Assembly (NCBI RefSeq): GCF_015229955.1
Contig: NZ_JAAKYZ010000001.1
Coordinates: 248,001 to 312,000 of the forward strand
Length of the DNA: 64,000 bases
Reading direction: 5' to 3'
Source of the DNA: Campylobacter concisus
GTDB lineage: Bacteria; Campylobacterota; Campylobacteria; Campylobacterales; Campylobacteraceae
Shown: positions 54,936-63,679 of the stretch, piece by piece
Position numbering within the stretch: position 1 is the first letter of the stretch
Layout: every line of letters begins with the position of its first letter
Program-made: the position numbers and the translations under genes
Notes under the pieces: generated by a model
Database searches by the model: none
Seen by the model: only the letters and a program-made list of their open reading frames with translations
What the model was told of the DNA's origin: nothing

Positions 54936-56426
54936 ATGCAAAAGACCACACAAGATACCATAAATAACGTAGTTTGGAAGGCTTGTGACACATTTCGTGG
55001 CACGATGGATGGAAGCGACTATAAAGACTATGTTTTAACGATGCTTTTTGTTAAATATCTATCTGATTTTTATAAAGAAAAGCTTGAGTTGCTAAGAGCC
55101 GAATACGGTGACAAGAGCGAGAGGATCGAAGCAAAGCTAAAGAAAGAGAAATTTAAGCTTGATGAGAGTTGCACCTTTGAGTATCTTTTAGCGCACAAAG
55201 AGGCTGCAAATTTAGGCGAGATAATGAACAAAACGCTAGAAAAGATCGAAGAGGACAACAAAGATAAGCTCGAAGGCATCTTTAGAAGCATAGATTTTAA
55301 TAACAAAAACAAGCTTGGTGACACAAAAGAGAGAAACGCTATCTTGAAAAATTTACTTGAGGACTTTAGCGACGCTAGGCTAGATCTTCGCCCATCTATG
55401 CTTGAGGGCAACGACATAATAGGCGACGCATACGAGTATCTTATAGCTCACTTTGCAAGCGACGCTGGCAAAAAAGGCGGAGAGTTTTATACGCCAAGAG
55501 AGGTTTCGACGCTTCTTGCAAAGCTAGTTGAGCCAAAAGAGGGCGATATGATCTATGATCCTACTTGCGGCTCTGGTTCGCTTCTTATCAAGGCTTCAAA
55601 AGAGGTCGGCAGTAAAAATTTCCGCCTTTACGGACAGGAGAAAAACGGACAAACTCACGCACTTTGCAAGATGAATATGTTTTTGCACGAGATAAATGAC
55701 GCCGTGATCGAGTGGGGCGACACGATCAGAAATCCTCTTCATCTACAAGACAATCTTATAAAGACCTTTGATATAGTCGTGGCAAATCCCCCTTTTAGCC
55801 TAGATAAATGGGGCGCTGACTTTGCTCTAAACGATCCTTTTATGAGATTTGCTAGCTATGCTTTGCCGCCAAAGAGCAAGGGCGACTATGCATTTGTCGT
55901 GCATATGATAAAAAGCCTAGGTAGTAACGGCAAAATGGGCGTCGTGCTTCCACATGGAGTGCTATTTCGCGGAGCAAATGAGGGCAAGATCCGCCAAAAG
56001 CTGATCGAAGAAAATTTGCTTGACGCCGTCATTGGCCTACCGGCAAATTTATTTTATGGCACGAGCATCCCTGCTTGCATACTTGTTTTTAAGAAAAACC
56101 GCGCAAACGAAGATGTGCTATTTATCGACGCTAGCAAAGAATTTGAAAAAGGCAAAAACCAAAACTCGCTAACCGAGCAAAACATAAAAAAGATAGTCGC
56201 TACCTACAAAAACAGAAGCGAGATAGAAAAATACTCCCACCTAGCAAGCCTTAGCGAGATAAAAGAGAATGGCTACAACCTAAACATCCCTCGCTACGTA
56301 GATACCTTTGAAGAAGAAGAGCTTGTAGATATCGAGGCTGCAAAGGCTGAGATTTCACGCCTAGAAGCCGAGCTAAAAAGCGTTCAAAGCAAGATGAGCG
56401 AGTATCTTGCGGAGCTTGGACTATGA
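54936..56426 (+). CDS. hsdM: Type I restriction-modification methyltransferase subunit
   Basis: A 496-aa N6-adenine methyltransferase. N-terminal HsdM helical domain (~1-150), SAM motif DPTCGSGSLLIKA near residue 205, catalytic NPPF in VVANPPFSLDKWG near residue 280. Residues ~440-496 include the coiled coil that docks HsdS. It overlaps hsdS by 4 bp. Confidence 0.95.
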   Translation: MQKTTQDTINNVVWKACDTFRGTMDGSDYKDYVLTMLFVKYLSDFYKEKLELLRAEYGDKSERIEAKLKKEKFKLDESCTFEYLLAHKEAANLGEIMNKTLEKIEEDNKDKLEGIFRSIDFNNKNKLGDTKERNAILKNLLEDFSDARLDLRPSMLEGNDIIGDAYEYLIAHFASDAGKKGGEFYTPREVSTLLAKLVEPKEGDMIYDPTCGSGSLLIKASKEVGSKNFRLYGQEKNGQTHALCKMNMFLHEINDAVIEWGDTIRNPLHLQDNLIKTFDIVVANPPFSLDKWGADFALNDPFMRFASYALPPKSKGDYAFVVHMIKSLGSNGKMGVVLPHGVLFRGANEGKIRQKLIEENLLDAVIGLPANLFYGTSIPACILVFKKNRANEDVLFIDASKEFEKGKNQNSLTEQNIKKIVATYKNRSEIEKYSHLASLSEIKENGYNLNIPRYVDTFEEEELVDIEAAKAEISRLEAELKSVQSKMSEYLAELGL

Positions 56427-57541
56427 GCGAATTTAAAAATTTACCGAGCGGATGGAGTGTCGTGAGGCTTGGGGATGTTTTAAAGATCGGGAGCGGAAGA
56501 GATTATAAACACTTAGAGCTTGGAAATATACCAGTATATGGAACAGGTGGCTATATATTATCTGTTGATGAATTTTTGTATGATGGTGAAAGTGTATGTA
56601 TCGGTAGAAAAGGGACTATCGATAAACCTATATATTTAAATTGTAAATTTTGGACAGTAGATACCTTATTTTATACATACGGATTTAAAAATTCTTTGCC
56701 TAAATTTATTTACTATATATTTTCGACTATAGATTGGCAAAAATACAATGAAGCAACTGGCGTTCCAAGTTTGTCTAAAAACACTATATGTAATATAAGA
56801 GTAAAACTACCATCATTAGACGAGCAAAAAAAGATAGCGGAAATTTTATCTACTTGGGATAAGGCTATAAATTTAACTATAAATTTGATAGAAAGCAAAA
56901 AGCAGTTTAAAAAAGCTCTTATGCAAAATTTACTCACAGCCAAAATCCGCTTTCCCCAATTCAAAGACGAGTGGGAAGAGACAAAGCTTGGTAAAATTCT
57001 AAAAGAGCGTAAAACGTATCAAAACAAAGGTTTTGATTTGGAGCATGTATCTTTAACAAAAGACGGAGTTGTTCCAAAGTGTGAAAGATATGATAGGGAT
57101 TTTTTAGTAAAAGATGATAATAAGCAGTATAAAATAACAAGATTAAACGATATTTGCTACAATCCAGCAAATTTAAAATTTGGTGTAATTTGTAAAAATA
57201 TTTATGGCGATGGCATCTTTTCACCCATATATGTAACATTTGAATGTTGCAATGAGCTTGATAATGATTTTGCTGGATTTTACCTAACTCAAAATGATTT
57301 TATACAAAAAGTTAGAAAATTTGAAGAGGGGACCGTGTATGAAAGAATGGCAGTTAGTCCAGAGGATTTTTTAAGGTTTAAAATAAAGCTTCCAAATTTA
57401 AACGAACAACAAAAAATCGCAGAGGTTTTAACGGCTTGTGATAATGAGGTAAATTTACTAAATTTAAAGCTGGAAAATTTGAAAAAACAAAAACAAGGCT
57501 TGATGCAAAAACTACTAAGCGGAAAGGTAAGAGCAAAATGA
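56423..57541 (+). CDS. hsdS: Type I restriction specificity subunit
   Basis: A 372-aa S subunit with two target-recognition domains: TRD1 residues ~1-135, conserved spacer helix LPSLDEQKKIAEILSTWDKAI at ~130-150, TRD2 ~190-330, and spacer helix LPNLNEQQKIAEVLTACDNEV at ~330-350. TRD sequences are AT-rich and divergent as usual. The DNA target cannot be read from sequence. Its stop overlaps the next gene by 4 bp (ATGA). Confidence 0.92.
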   Translation: MSEFKNLPSGWSVVRLGDVLKIGSGRDYKHLELGNIPVYGTGGYILSVDEFLYDGESVCIGRKGTIDKPIYLNCKFWTVDTLFYTYGFKNSLPKFIYYIFSTIDWQKYNEATGVPSLSKNTICNIRVKLPSLDEQKKIAEILSTWDKAINLTINLIESKKQFKKALMQNLLTAKIRFPQFKDEWEETKLGKILKERKTYQNKGFDLEHVSLTKDGVVPKCERYDRDFLVKDDNKQYKITRLNDICYNPANLKFGVICKNIYGDGIFSPIYVTFECCNELDNDFAGFYLTQNDFIQKVRKFEEGTVYERMAVSPEDFLRFKIKLPNLNEQQKIAEVLTACDNEVNLLNLKLENLKKQKQGLMQKLLSGKVRAK

Positions 57542-58119
57542 TAAATTTGGCTAAATTTATATTAAATTTTAGTTCTTTTGTTTGGATAATAATGTTATTT
57601 GTTTTGTCTAACTTATCAAATGGAGAAAATTTTTTAAATAAATATTTTGATTTTAGGATAAATTGTTATTTTTTTGATTTTCCGATTGAAGTATTTTATT
57701 TCATAATTACTATTTTTATTAACGTGTTGTTATATTTTTGCATAAATTATTTTTTAAAAAATAAAACATGTGATAATTTAAAATTTGAAAAAATATATCC
57801 AGTTTATAGTGAATATGTTGCAAGTTACTTCGCTGTTTGTGCAGCGGTTTTTTCAATGAGCTTTTTAAATAATATAAGTTGGCTTTCAAGTATCATAATT
57901 TGCATTTTTCTATTTTTCGTATTTTATATGAATAATATAGGCTATCTAAACCCATTTCTTTATGTGGTCGGTAAGAGAATTTACAAAGTAGAATCGATCG
58001 AAGGTAGCTTTATTATAATTATTGATAAAAGTGAACAAGTAAAAAAGAAAAAAGAAATTCAAGATTTAGTAAAAATAGATGAAAACGTGTTTTATCATAT
58101 AAAAAAGGATGAAAAATGA
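57538..58119 (+). CDS. Four-helix membrane protein, candidate KwaA of a Kiwa defence pair
   Basis: A 193-aa hydrophobic protein with four transmembrane helices (residues ~8-24, ~50-68, ~92-115 and ~120-137) and a ~50-residue cytoplasmic tail ending in charged residues. It overlaps hsdS and the following gene by 4 bp each. Size, topology and the partner gene fit KwaA, the membrane sensor of the Kiwa anti-phage system, where KwaA and KwaB form a membrane complex. I cannot verify the family from motifs alone; AT-rich codon use differs little from hsdS. Confidence 0.55.
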   Translation: MINLAKFILNFSSFVWIIMLFVLSNLSNGENFLNKYFDFRINCYFFDFPIEVFYFIITIFINVLLYFCINYFLKNKTCDNLKFEKIYPVYSEYVASYFAVCAAVFSMSFLNNISWLSSIIICIFLFFVFYMNNIGYLNPFLYVVGKRIYKVESIEGSFIIIIDKSEQVKKKKEIQDLVKIDENVFYHIKKDEK

Positions 58120-59033
58120 ACTCAAGATTAATGGCTGCAGGAGATGGTATCTATAGCGTTTTTAATAAAGACAACGATGAGATTACTATAAAAAGTGACA
58201 ATGATGTATTTTTTAATAAGGTTAATATTTCTGAAGTGTATGAATATATACGTAATCCAGATAGAGCATTATGCAGGACAGACAATAACATGTGCGATGA
58301 ATGGTTTTTTGTTAATCTTGATTCTTTAGATGAAGATTTGCAAAATGAAATTTTAGGACTTTTTAATGTTTTCGATAATACCGGTAGCTATCCAAATTTA
58401 TCAAAAGATTGTTTTTTAAAAATAAAATACTTTTTTTATGGCTTTGACTCTGGAAAAGATAAAATTATAAATATACAAAATATCAAAAGTGGAAATCTTA
58501 TTAAAGCTACATCATTTTTTGAATTTGGCAGTAGTGATGTAAAGTATAAAAAATTTGAAAAAATTTTAAAGTTTTATAATAAAGTTGATATTTTTATAGA
58601 GAAAAATAGAAAAAAAATATATTTTCAAGATTTTAATCAGTTAAAGTACTTTAATGGCAAATTTATAGAAATTTACAAAGAAGCTACTGAAGAAGATTGC
58701 ACAAAATTTAAAGATACTGTAAATCAAACACTTAGTTTGTTTTCTATGAACATCCAACATTCTAATATAAGAAGTAGAAATAGCAAGAAATTAAAATATA
58801 TACTTGATAATAATATGCTTGAAAAATTTAAAGGAAAAGAAGAGTCGATAAGACATTATATGGATAAATATGGTATTTCTAGCAATCTTGAATACAAAGA
58901 TAATAGATTTATTATAAAAGAAAACAAGCATCTTACTAGCTTAATAGAAATATTTTTTGAGCAACATTATACTGGTGCCATAACAGAACAGCACTTATTG
59001 GCAAGTGGAAACGAGATAATAGAAAATAGTTAA
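58116..59033 (+). CDS. Candidate KwaB (DUF4868-like) of a Kiwa defence pair
   Basis: A 305-aa soluble protein. The middle has a beta-rich IFIEKNRKKIYFQDFNQLKYF followed by helical NGKFIEIYKEATEED; the C-terminal third (LDNNMLEKFKGKEESIRHYMDKYG ... LIEIFFEQHYTGAITEQHL) resembles the DUF4868 family of KwaB, the DNA-binding effector. It is translationally coupled to the membrane protein gene upstream (4-bp overlap) and ends 19 bp before hsdR. The rest of the protein is Asn/Lys-rich with no other recognisable domain. Confidence 0.55.
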   Translation: MNSRLMAAGDGIYSVFNKDNDEITIKSDNDVFFNKVNISEVYEYIRNPDRALCRTDNNMCDEWFFVNLDSLDEDLQNEILGLFNVFDNTGSYPNLSKDCFLKIKYFFYGFDSGKDKIINIQNIKSGNLIKATSFFEFGSSDVKYKKFEKILKFYNKVDIFIEKNRKKIYFQDFNQLKYFNGKFIEIYKEATEEDCTKFKDTVNQTLSLFSMNIQHSNIRSRNSKKLKYILDNNMLEKFKGKEESIRHYMDKYGISSNLEYKDNRFIIKENKHLTSLIEIFFEQHYTGAITEQHLLASGNEIIENS

Positions 59034-59052
59034 ATTGAAATAGGAATAAAAA

Positions 59053-62000
59053 ATGACCCCAGATACTTCAGAAAATAAGATCCAGCAAAACAGCATAAAT
59101 TTACTTCAAAGCTTGGGTTATAAATTTATAAGCAGGGAGGAAAATTTAAAGCTTCGTGGCGGTAAAACTAGCGAGGTTTTGTTTAGGGAAATTTTAACCA
59201 AAAAGCTTGGCGAGATAAACGGTTATGAGTATAAGGGCAAGCGATATAAATTTAGCCAAAGCAGTATATTAAAAGCAGTCGATGAGCTAGCGGGGGTTTC
59301 ACTAAACGAAGGGCTAATAGTCGCAAATGAAAAGATCACGAATTTGCTCTTGCTTGGCACTAGTATCGAGGAAAATTTAGAGGATGGCACAAGAAGGAGC
59401 TTTTCTTTTAAATTTATAGACTTTGAAAATTTGCAAAACAACAACTTTTACGTAACGGAAGAATTTGAAGTAAGCAGGGCAAATCAAGGCGAGGCGCAAA
59501 AACACAGAAGGCCCGATCTTGTGCTTTTTATAAACGGCATACCCATAGTCGTAATCGAGCTTAAAAAATCAAGCGTGAGCTTTGAAAACGGCATAAAACA
59601 GCTTGAAAAAGAGCAGGGCAAAGATGAGATAGTGCATCTTTTTAAATACATCCAGCTAACCATCGCAGCAAATGGAAGCGGGGCAAGATACGGTACAACT
59701 GGAACGCCGTTTAAATTTTATAGCGTGTGGAAAGAACAAGACGAAGCAAAAGCAAAAGAGAGCTTAAAGAGCGTGATAAATGGTAGAGAGGTAAGTGCGC
59801 TTGATATGACGCTCTTTGCGCTACTATCTAAAGATAGGCTGCTAAGGCTAGTTAGGCACTATATAGTGTTTGATAAAAGGATGAAAAAAGTTTGCAGATA
59901 TCAGCAGTTTTTTGCTATCGAAGAGACGCTAAAGAGGGTATCGGCGAAAAAAGACGGAGCAAGAGCGGGCGGACTCATCTGGCACACGCAAGGAAGCGGC
60001 AAGTCGCTCACGATGGTGATGCTAACAAAGCTTTTAAAGCAAATTTACATAAACTCAAAGATCATCGTCGTAACTGATAGGATAGATCTAGACGGACAGA
60101 TACACGAGACTTTTGAAAACACGGATGTAAAAGCAGGGCGAGCAAGTAGCGGAAGCGATCTGATAGAAAAGCTTCAAAGCGGCATTAGCGTGATAACTAC
60201 GCTCGTGCATAAATTTGAAAAGATGAAAAATCAAAAGGTAGTGATAAGAGATGGCGATATATTTGTGCTAGTGGATGAGAGCCACCGCACGCAAGGTGGA
60301 GACCTGCATAAGGCTATGAAAAAGGCGTTGTCTCTTGCTTGTTATATAGGATTTACCGGCACGCCACTTTTAAAACGCGAGAAAAACAGCTTTGCGAAAT
60401 TTGGCGGAGAAATTCATAGATATACGATAGATGATGCGGTAAAAGACGGAGCTGTCTTGCCGCTACTTTACGAGGGGCGATACGTGGGTCAAGAGGTGCT
60501 AGACCCTGATGGGCTAACTAGGAAATTTGATCTCATATCAAGAGAGCTTGGCGATGAGGCCAAAAGGGACTTGCAGCAAAAGTGGGCAAGGTTTGAGCGT
60601 GTGGCATCAAGCGAGCAAAGGCTGGAGCTAATAGCTGTGGATATAAATGAGCATATCAAAAAGACTTTGAAAAAAAGTGGTTTTAAAGCGATGCTTGCAA
60701 CACAAAGAAAATACGACGCCATAAAATATCATCAGATATTTGAAGAATTTGGAGAGATAAAAAGTGCTTATGTGATATCAAGCAACGAGCACGAGGAGCT
60801 TGAGGGCGGGCATAAAGAGTATGTCGCAAAGGCGTGGCAAGAGACTATAAGGGGCTACGGCAGCGAGGAAGAGTATCTAAAGCATGTGAAGGATGAATTT
60901 GTTTACGGCGATGAGATAGACCTGCTTATAGTCGTGGATAAGCTTTTAACAGGCTTTGACGCACCAAGAGCAAGCACGCTTTATATAGATAAACAGCTAA
61001 AAGAGCATAATCTGCTCCAAGCCATAGCTAGAGTAAATAGGCTTTATGATGGGAAAGACTACGGCTATATTATTGATTATAGAGGGCTTTTAGGCGAGCT
61101 TGATGAGGCGCTTACTAGCTATGCTTCGCTAAGTGGCTTTGACCCAGAGGATATAACTGGAGCCGTGATAGACGTAAGAAGCGAGATCATAAAGGCAAAG
61201 ACTTACTATACTCATCTGGACGATCTTTTTAGCAGTGTGAAATTTAAAGACGATCTAGAAAGCTACGTGGCGGTTTTAGAGGACGTGCAAAAACGAGATG
61301 ACTTTAAAGAGTGGCTATCACAGTTTGCTAGGGCGTTTAAACTGGCGCTTTCAAGTGAGAAAATTTATGACATATTAAGCGAAGAGGAGATCAAAGCTTA
61401 TAAGCAGAGGGTTAAATTTTATAACGAGCTAAGAAAGGCGGTGCAACTAAGGTATCACGAGGCTTGCGACTTTGGCAAATACGAAGCGCAGATGCAAAAG
61501 CTGCTTGATACTTATGTAAATGCACAAGGGGTCAATGAGCTTACAAAGCTCGTAAATATCTTTGAGACGGAATTTGACGATGAGGTGCAAAGGGTTGAGG
61601 GTAAAAATGCAAAGGCTGATACGATCATCAGTGCCGTAAGCGCGGTGGTAAAAGAGAAAATGGACTCAAATCCAGCGTTTTATAAATCAATAGCGCAGCA
61701 GATACAAGACATCATCGACGAGTATAAAGCAAAAAGGCTAAGTGAGGAAGAAAAACTTGTCAAAGCAAAACTACTAAAAGACCTAATAACTGGTGCTTTA
61801 AAGCCAAATGAAGACAGGTATCCAAAAGAATTTAATGGTAAGAAAATTTTGTTTGCTATTTATGATAATTTGCTTGACATTTTGGGAGATGTGGAGCTTG
61901 TGGATGTTGAGGTGGTTGCTAAAAATTTGAGCGTGAAATTTTATGAAATTTATGAAGAAGCCTCAAAAAAACCGGAATGGCACAAAAATAAAGACGTAGA

Positions 62001-62130
62001 AAATGAGATAACAAGTCAGATGGAAGACGCTCTTTGGGAGATAGAGGACGAATACGGCGTTTCTATCGATGAGAAGGAGAAAATTTACCAAACTATCCGT
62101 GGAATAGAGATAAGCTTTTATGTTAAATGA
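59053..62130 (+). CDS. hsdR: Type I restriction endonuclease subunit HsdR
   Basis: A 1025-aa R subunit. N-terminal endonuclease domain with a D...E-x-K motif (RRPDLVLFINGIPIVVIELKKSS), then SF2 translocase: Walker A HTQGSGKSLTMVML near residue 317, DEAH-type LVDESHRTQGG, motif III GFTGTPL, motif V/VI LLIVVDKLLTGFDAPRAST and LLQAIARVNR; C-terminal helical domain that docks on the methylase. Cleaves unmodified DNA after translocation. It overlaps the metallopeptidase gene by 11 bp. Confidence 0.95.
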   Translation: MTPDTSENKIQQNSINLLQSLGYKFISREENLKLRGGKTSEVLFREILTKKLGEINGYEYKGKRYKFSQSSILKAVDELAGVSLNEGLIVANEKITNLLLLGTSIEENLEDGTRRSFSFKFIDFENLQNNNFYVTEEFEVSRANQGEAQKHRRPDLVLFINGIPIVVIELKKSSVSFENGIKQLEKEQGKDEIVHLFKYIQLTIAANGSGARYGTTGTPFKFYSVWKEQDEAKAKESLKSVINGREVSALDMTLFALLSKDRLLRLVRHYIVFDKRMKKVCRYQQFFAIEETLKRVSAKKDGARAGGLIWHTQGSGKSLTMVMLTKLLKQIYINSKIIVVTDRIDLDGQIHETFENTDVKAGRASSGSDLIEKLQSGISVITTLVHKFEKMKNQKVVIRDGDIFVLVDESHRTQGGDLHKAMKKALSLACYIGFTGTPLLKREKNSFAKFGGEIHRYTIDDAVKDGAVLPLLYEGRYVGQEVLDPDGLTRKFDLISRELGDEAKRDLQQKWARFERVASSEQRLELIAVDINEHIKKTLKKSGFKAMLATQRKYDAIKYHQIFEEFGEIKSAYVISSNEHEELEGGHKEYVAKAWQETIRGYGSEEEYLKHVKDEFVYGDEIDLLIVVDKLLTGFDAPRASTLYIDKQLKEHNLLQAIARVNRLYDGKDYGYIIDYRGLLGELDEALTSYASLSGFDPEDITGAVIDVRSEIIKAKTYYTHLDDLFSSVKFKDDLESYVAVLEDVQKRDDFKEWLSQFARAFKLALSSEKIYDILSEEEIKAYKQRVKFYNELRKAVQLRYHEACDFGKYEAQMQKLLDTYVNAQGVNELTKLVNIFETEFDDEVQRVEGKNAKADTIISAVSAVVKEKMDSNPAFYKSIAQQIQDIIDEYKAKRLSEEEKLVKAKLLKDLITGALKPNEDRYPKEFNGKKILFAIYDNLLDILGDVELVDVEVVAKNLSVKFYEIYEEASKKPEWHKNKDVENEITSQMEDALWEIEDEYGVSIDEKEKIYQTIRGIEISFYVK

Positions 62131-62779
62131 GGTGAAAATCATCAAAAAAGAGGTGAAAAATATCACCTTAAAAGTTAGACCAAATGGTGAAGCGATCCTA
62201 ACGGCGCCAAAAACGGCAAGCGATGAGCATATAAAATTTATCATAAAAAAAAGAGCTAAATGGATAGTGCAAAAGCGCGCGTTTTTTTCCTCGTTTAAGA
62301 CGCCCGAAAAAGAGTACGTAAGCGGCGAAGACTTTAAATATCTTGGGCGAAGTTATCGGCTAAAAGTGGTGCAGTCTAAAGAGGAGCGTGTAAAGCTACA
62401 AAGGGGCTATCTGGAGCTCTTTGTGAAAGATAAAAGCGACCTAGAGCGAAAAGAAAATTTAGTCTATGAGTGGTATCATGAAAAGGCGACGTTATATTTT
62501 TTTAATATCTTGCAAGAATTTAACAAGATAGTAAAACAAGATATCAAAAGCGTAAAGATAAGGCAGATGAAAACAAGATGGGGGAGTTGCAACCCATATA
62601 AATCATATATAAATTTAAACATAGAGCTTATCAAAAAGCCAAAAGCATGCATCGAGTACGTCATATTTCACGAGCTTGCTCACCTGCTGTATCCAAATCA
62701 CTCAAAGAAATTTTATGACTATCTAACGCTTTATATGCCTGATTGGCAAAAACGCAAGGAAATTTTAGAAAGAGTTTAG
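62120..62779 (+). CDS. YgjP-family zinc metallopeptidase (M48-like)
   Basis: A 219-aa protein of the YgjP/DUF45 type: KVRPNGEAILTAPKTASDEHI, the KMKTRWGSC-type box here MKTRWGSCNP, and the zinc motif HELAHLLYPNHSKKF near residue 185. Family genes are frequently found next to hsdR. It may process or control the restriction complex, but the role is unknown. Start ATG at 62120 lies inside hsdR; the overlap implies joint expression. Confidence 0.9.
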   Translation: MLNEVKIIKKEVKNITLKVRPNGEAILTAPKTASDEHIKFIIKKRAKWIVQKRAFFSSFKTPEKEYVSGEDFKYLGRSYRLKVVQSKEERVKLQRGYLELFVKDKSDLERKENLVYEWYHEKATLYFFNILQEFNKIVKQDIKSVKIRQMKTRWGSCNPYKSYINLNIELIKKPKACIEYVIFHELAHLLYPNHSKKFYDYLTLYMPDWQKRKEILERV

Positions 62780-62890
62780 AAAATTTGGCTTAAATTTTGG
62801 ACTATTAAACATTTTTGTATTTTAAAAGTATTTTAAAATCTAAGGAAAAGTGATGAAAAATTTTTAATTTTTTAATGTTGATAAAGTAGG

Positions 62891-62967
62891 TGGTGGGTTC
62901 ACCAGGACTCGAACCTGGGACCATCCGGTTATGAGCCGGATGCTCTAACCAACTGAGCTATGAACCC
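62891..62967 (-). tRNA. tRNA with anticodon CAT (Met, or Ile2)
   Basis: A full 77-nt cloverleaf on the minus strand: acceptor GGGTTCA/TGAACCC, D arm GCTC...GAGC, anticodon stem TCCGG/CCGGA with loop CTCATAA, T arm CCAGG-TTCGAGT-CCTGG, discriminator A and encoded CCA. It lacks the initiator pattern of three G:C pairs, so it is elongator Met or the lysidine-modified Ile2; sequence alone does not separate these. Confidence 0.92.
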
Positions 62968-63090
62968 ACAGTTGAAAGAAAATCGTATTATACAAGAAAA
63001 AGCTTATCTAAATATAAAAAATAGTCTTTTTTATGTGGAGCATAAAATGAATAAATTTAAAAAGAAAAGCCCTAAAATAGGGCTTATAAA

Positions 63091-63609
63091 TTATTTATAA
63101 TTTTTTATCGCAGCGTCTAAAATCTCTTTTGCAGCATTTGCATCTTTAAATTCTTTCACTTTAACCCATTTGTTTGGCTCAAGAATTTTATAAGTTTCAA
63201 AGAAATTTTTGATCTTATTTAGCGTTGCAACTGGTAAGTCTTCGTAGCTTTTTATCGCTTCATATCTTGGATCGATCTTTGTAACTGGCACAGCCAAAAG
63301 TTTCTCGTCCATGCCCGCTTCATCTTCCATCACCAAAACGCCTATTAAGCGGCAAGGGATGACGCTGCCAGCTTGGAGTGGATACTCGTTTAGCACCAAG
63401 ATATCAGCTGGATCGCTATCGGCTGCAAGTGTATTTGGCACAAAACCATAGTTTGCTGGGTAGAACATCGCTGAGTAAAGCACGCGATCGACCACGACTG
63501 CACCGCTATCTTTATCGATCTCGTATTTGATATTTGAGCCATAAGGTATTTCGATTACGGCATTGATTTTGTCTGGGTTTGAGCCAGCTTTGATTTTTGA
63601 AACGTCCAT
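63091..63609 (-). CDS. ppa: Inorganic pyrophosphatase
   Basis: A 172-aa family I pyrophosphatase. Active-site stretches: VIEIPYGSNIKYEIDKDSG, YGFVPNTLAADSDPADILVL with the D-x-x-D-x-x-x signature, and KEFKDA near the end. It hydrolyses PPi to drive biosynthesis. The ATG follows AAAGGAC; single-gene unit after the tRNA. Confidence 0.96.
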   Translation of the reverse strand: MDVSKIKAGSNPDKINAVIEIPYGSNIKYEIDKDSGAVVVDRVLYSAMFYPANYGFVPNTLAADSDPADILVLNEYPLQAGSVIPCRLIGVLVMEDEAGMDEKLLAVPVTKIDPRYEAIKSYEDLPVATLNKIKNFFETYKILEPNKWVKVKEFKDANAAKEILDAAIKNYK

Positions 63610-63679
63610 ATATTCGTCCTTTATGTTAGAAATTTTCGTGATTTTAGTATTTTTTGCATTAAATGCGTGTAAATTTTAA

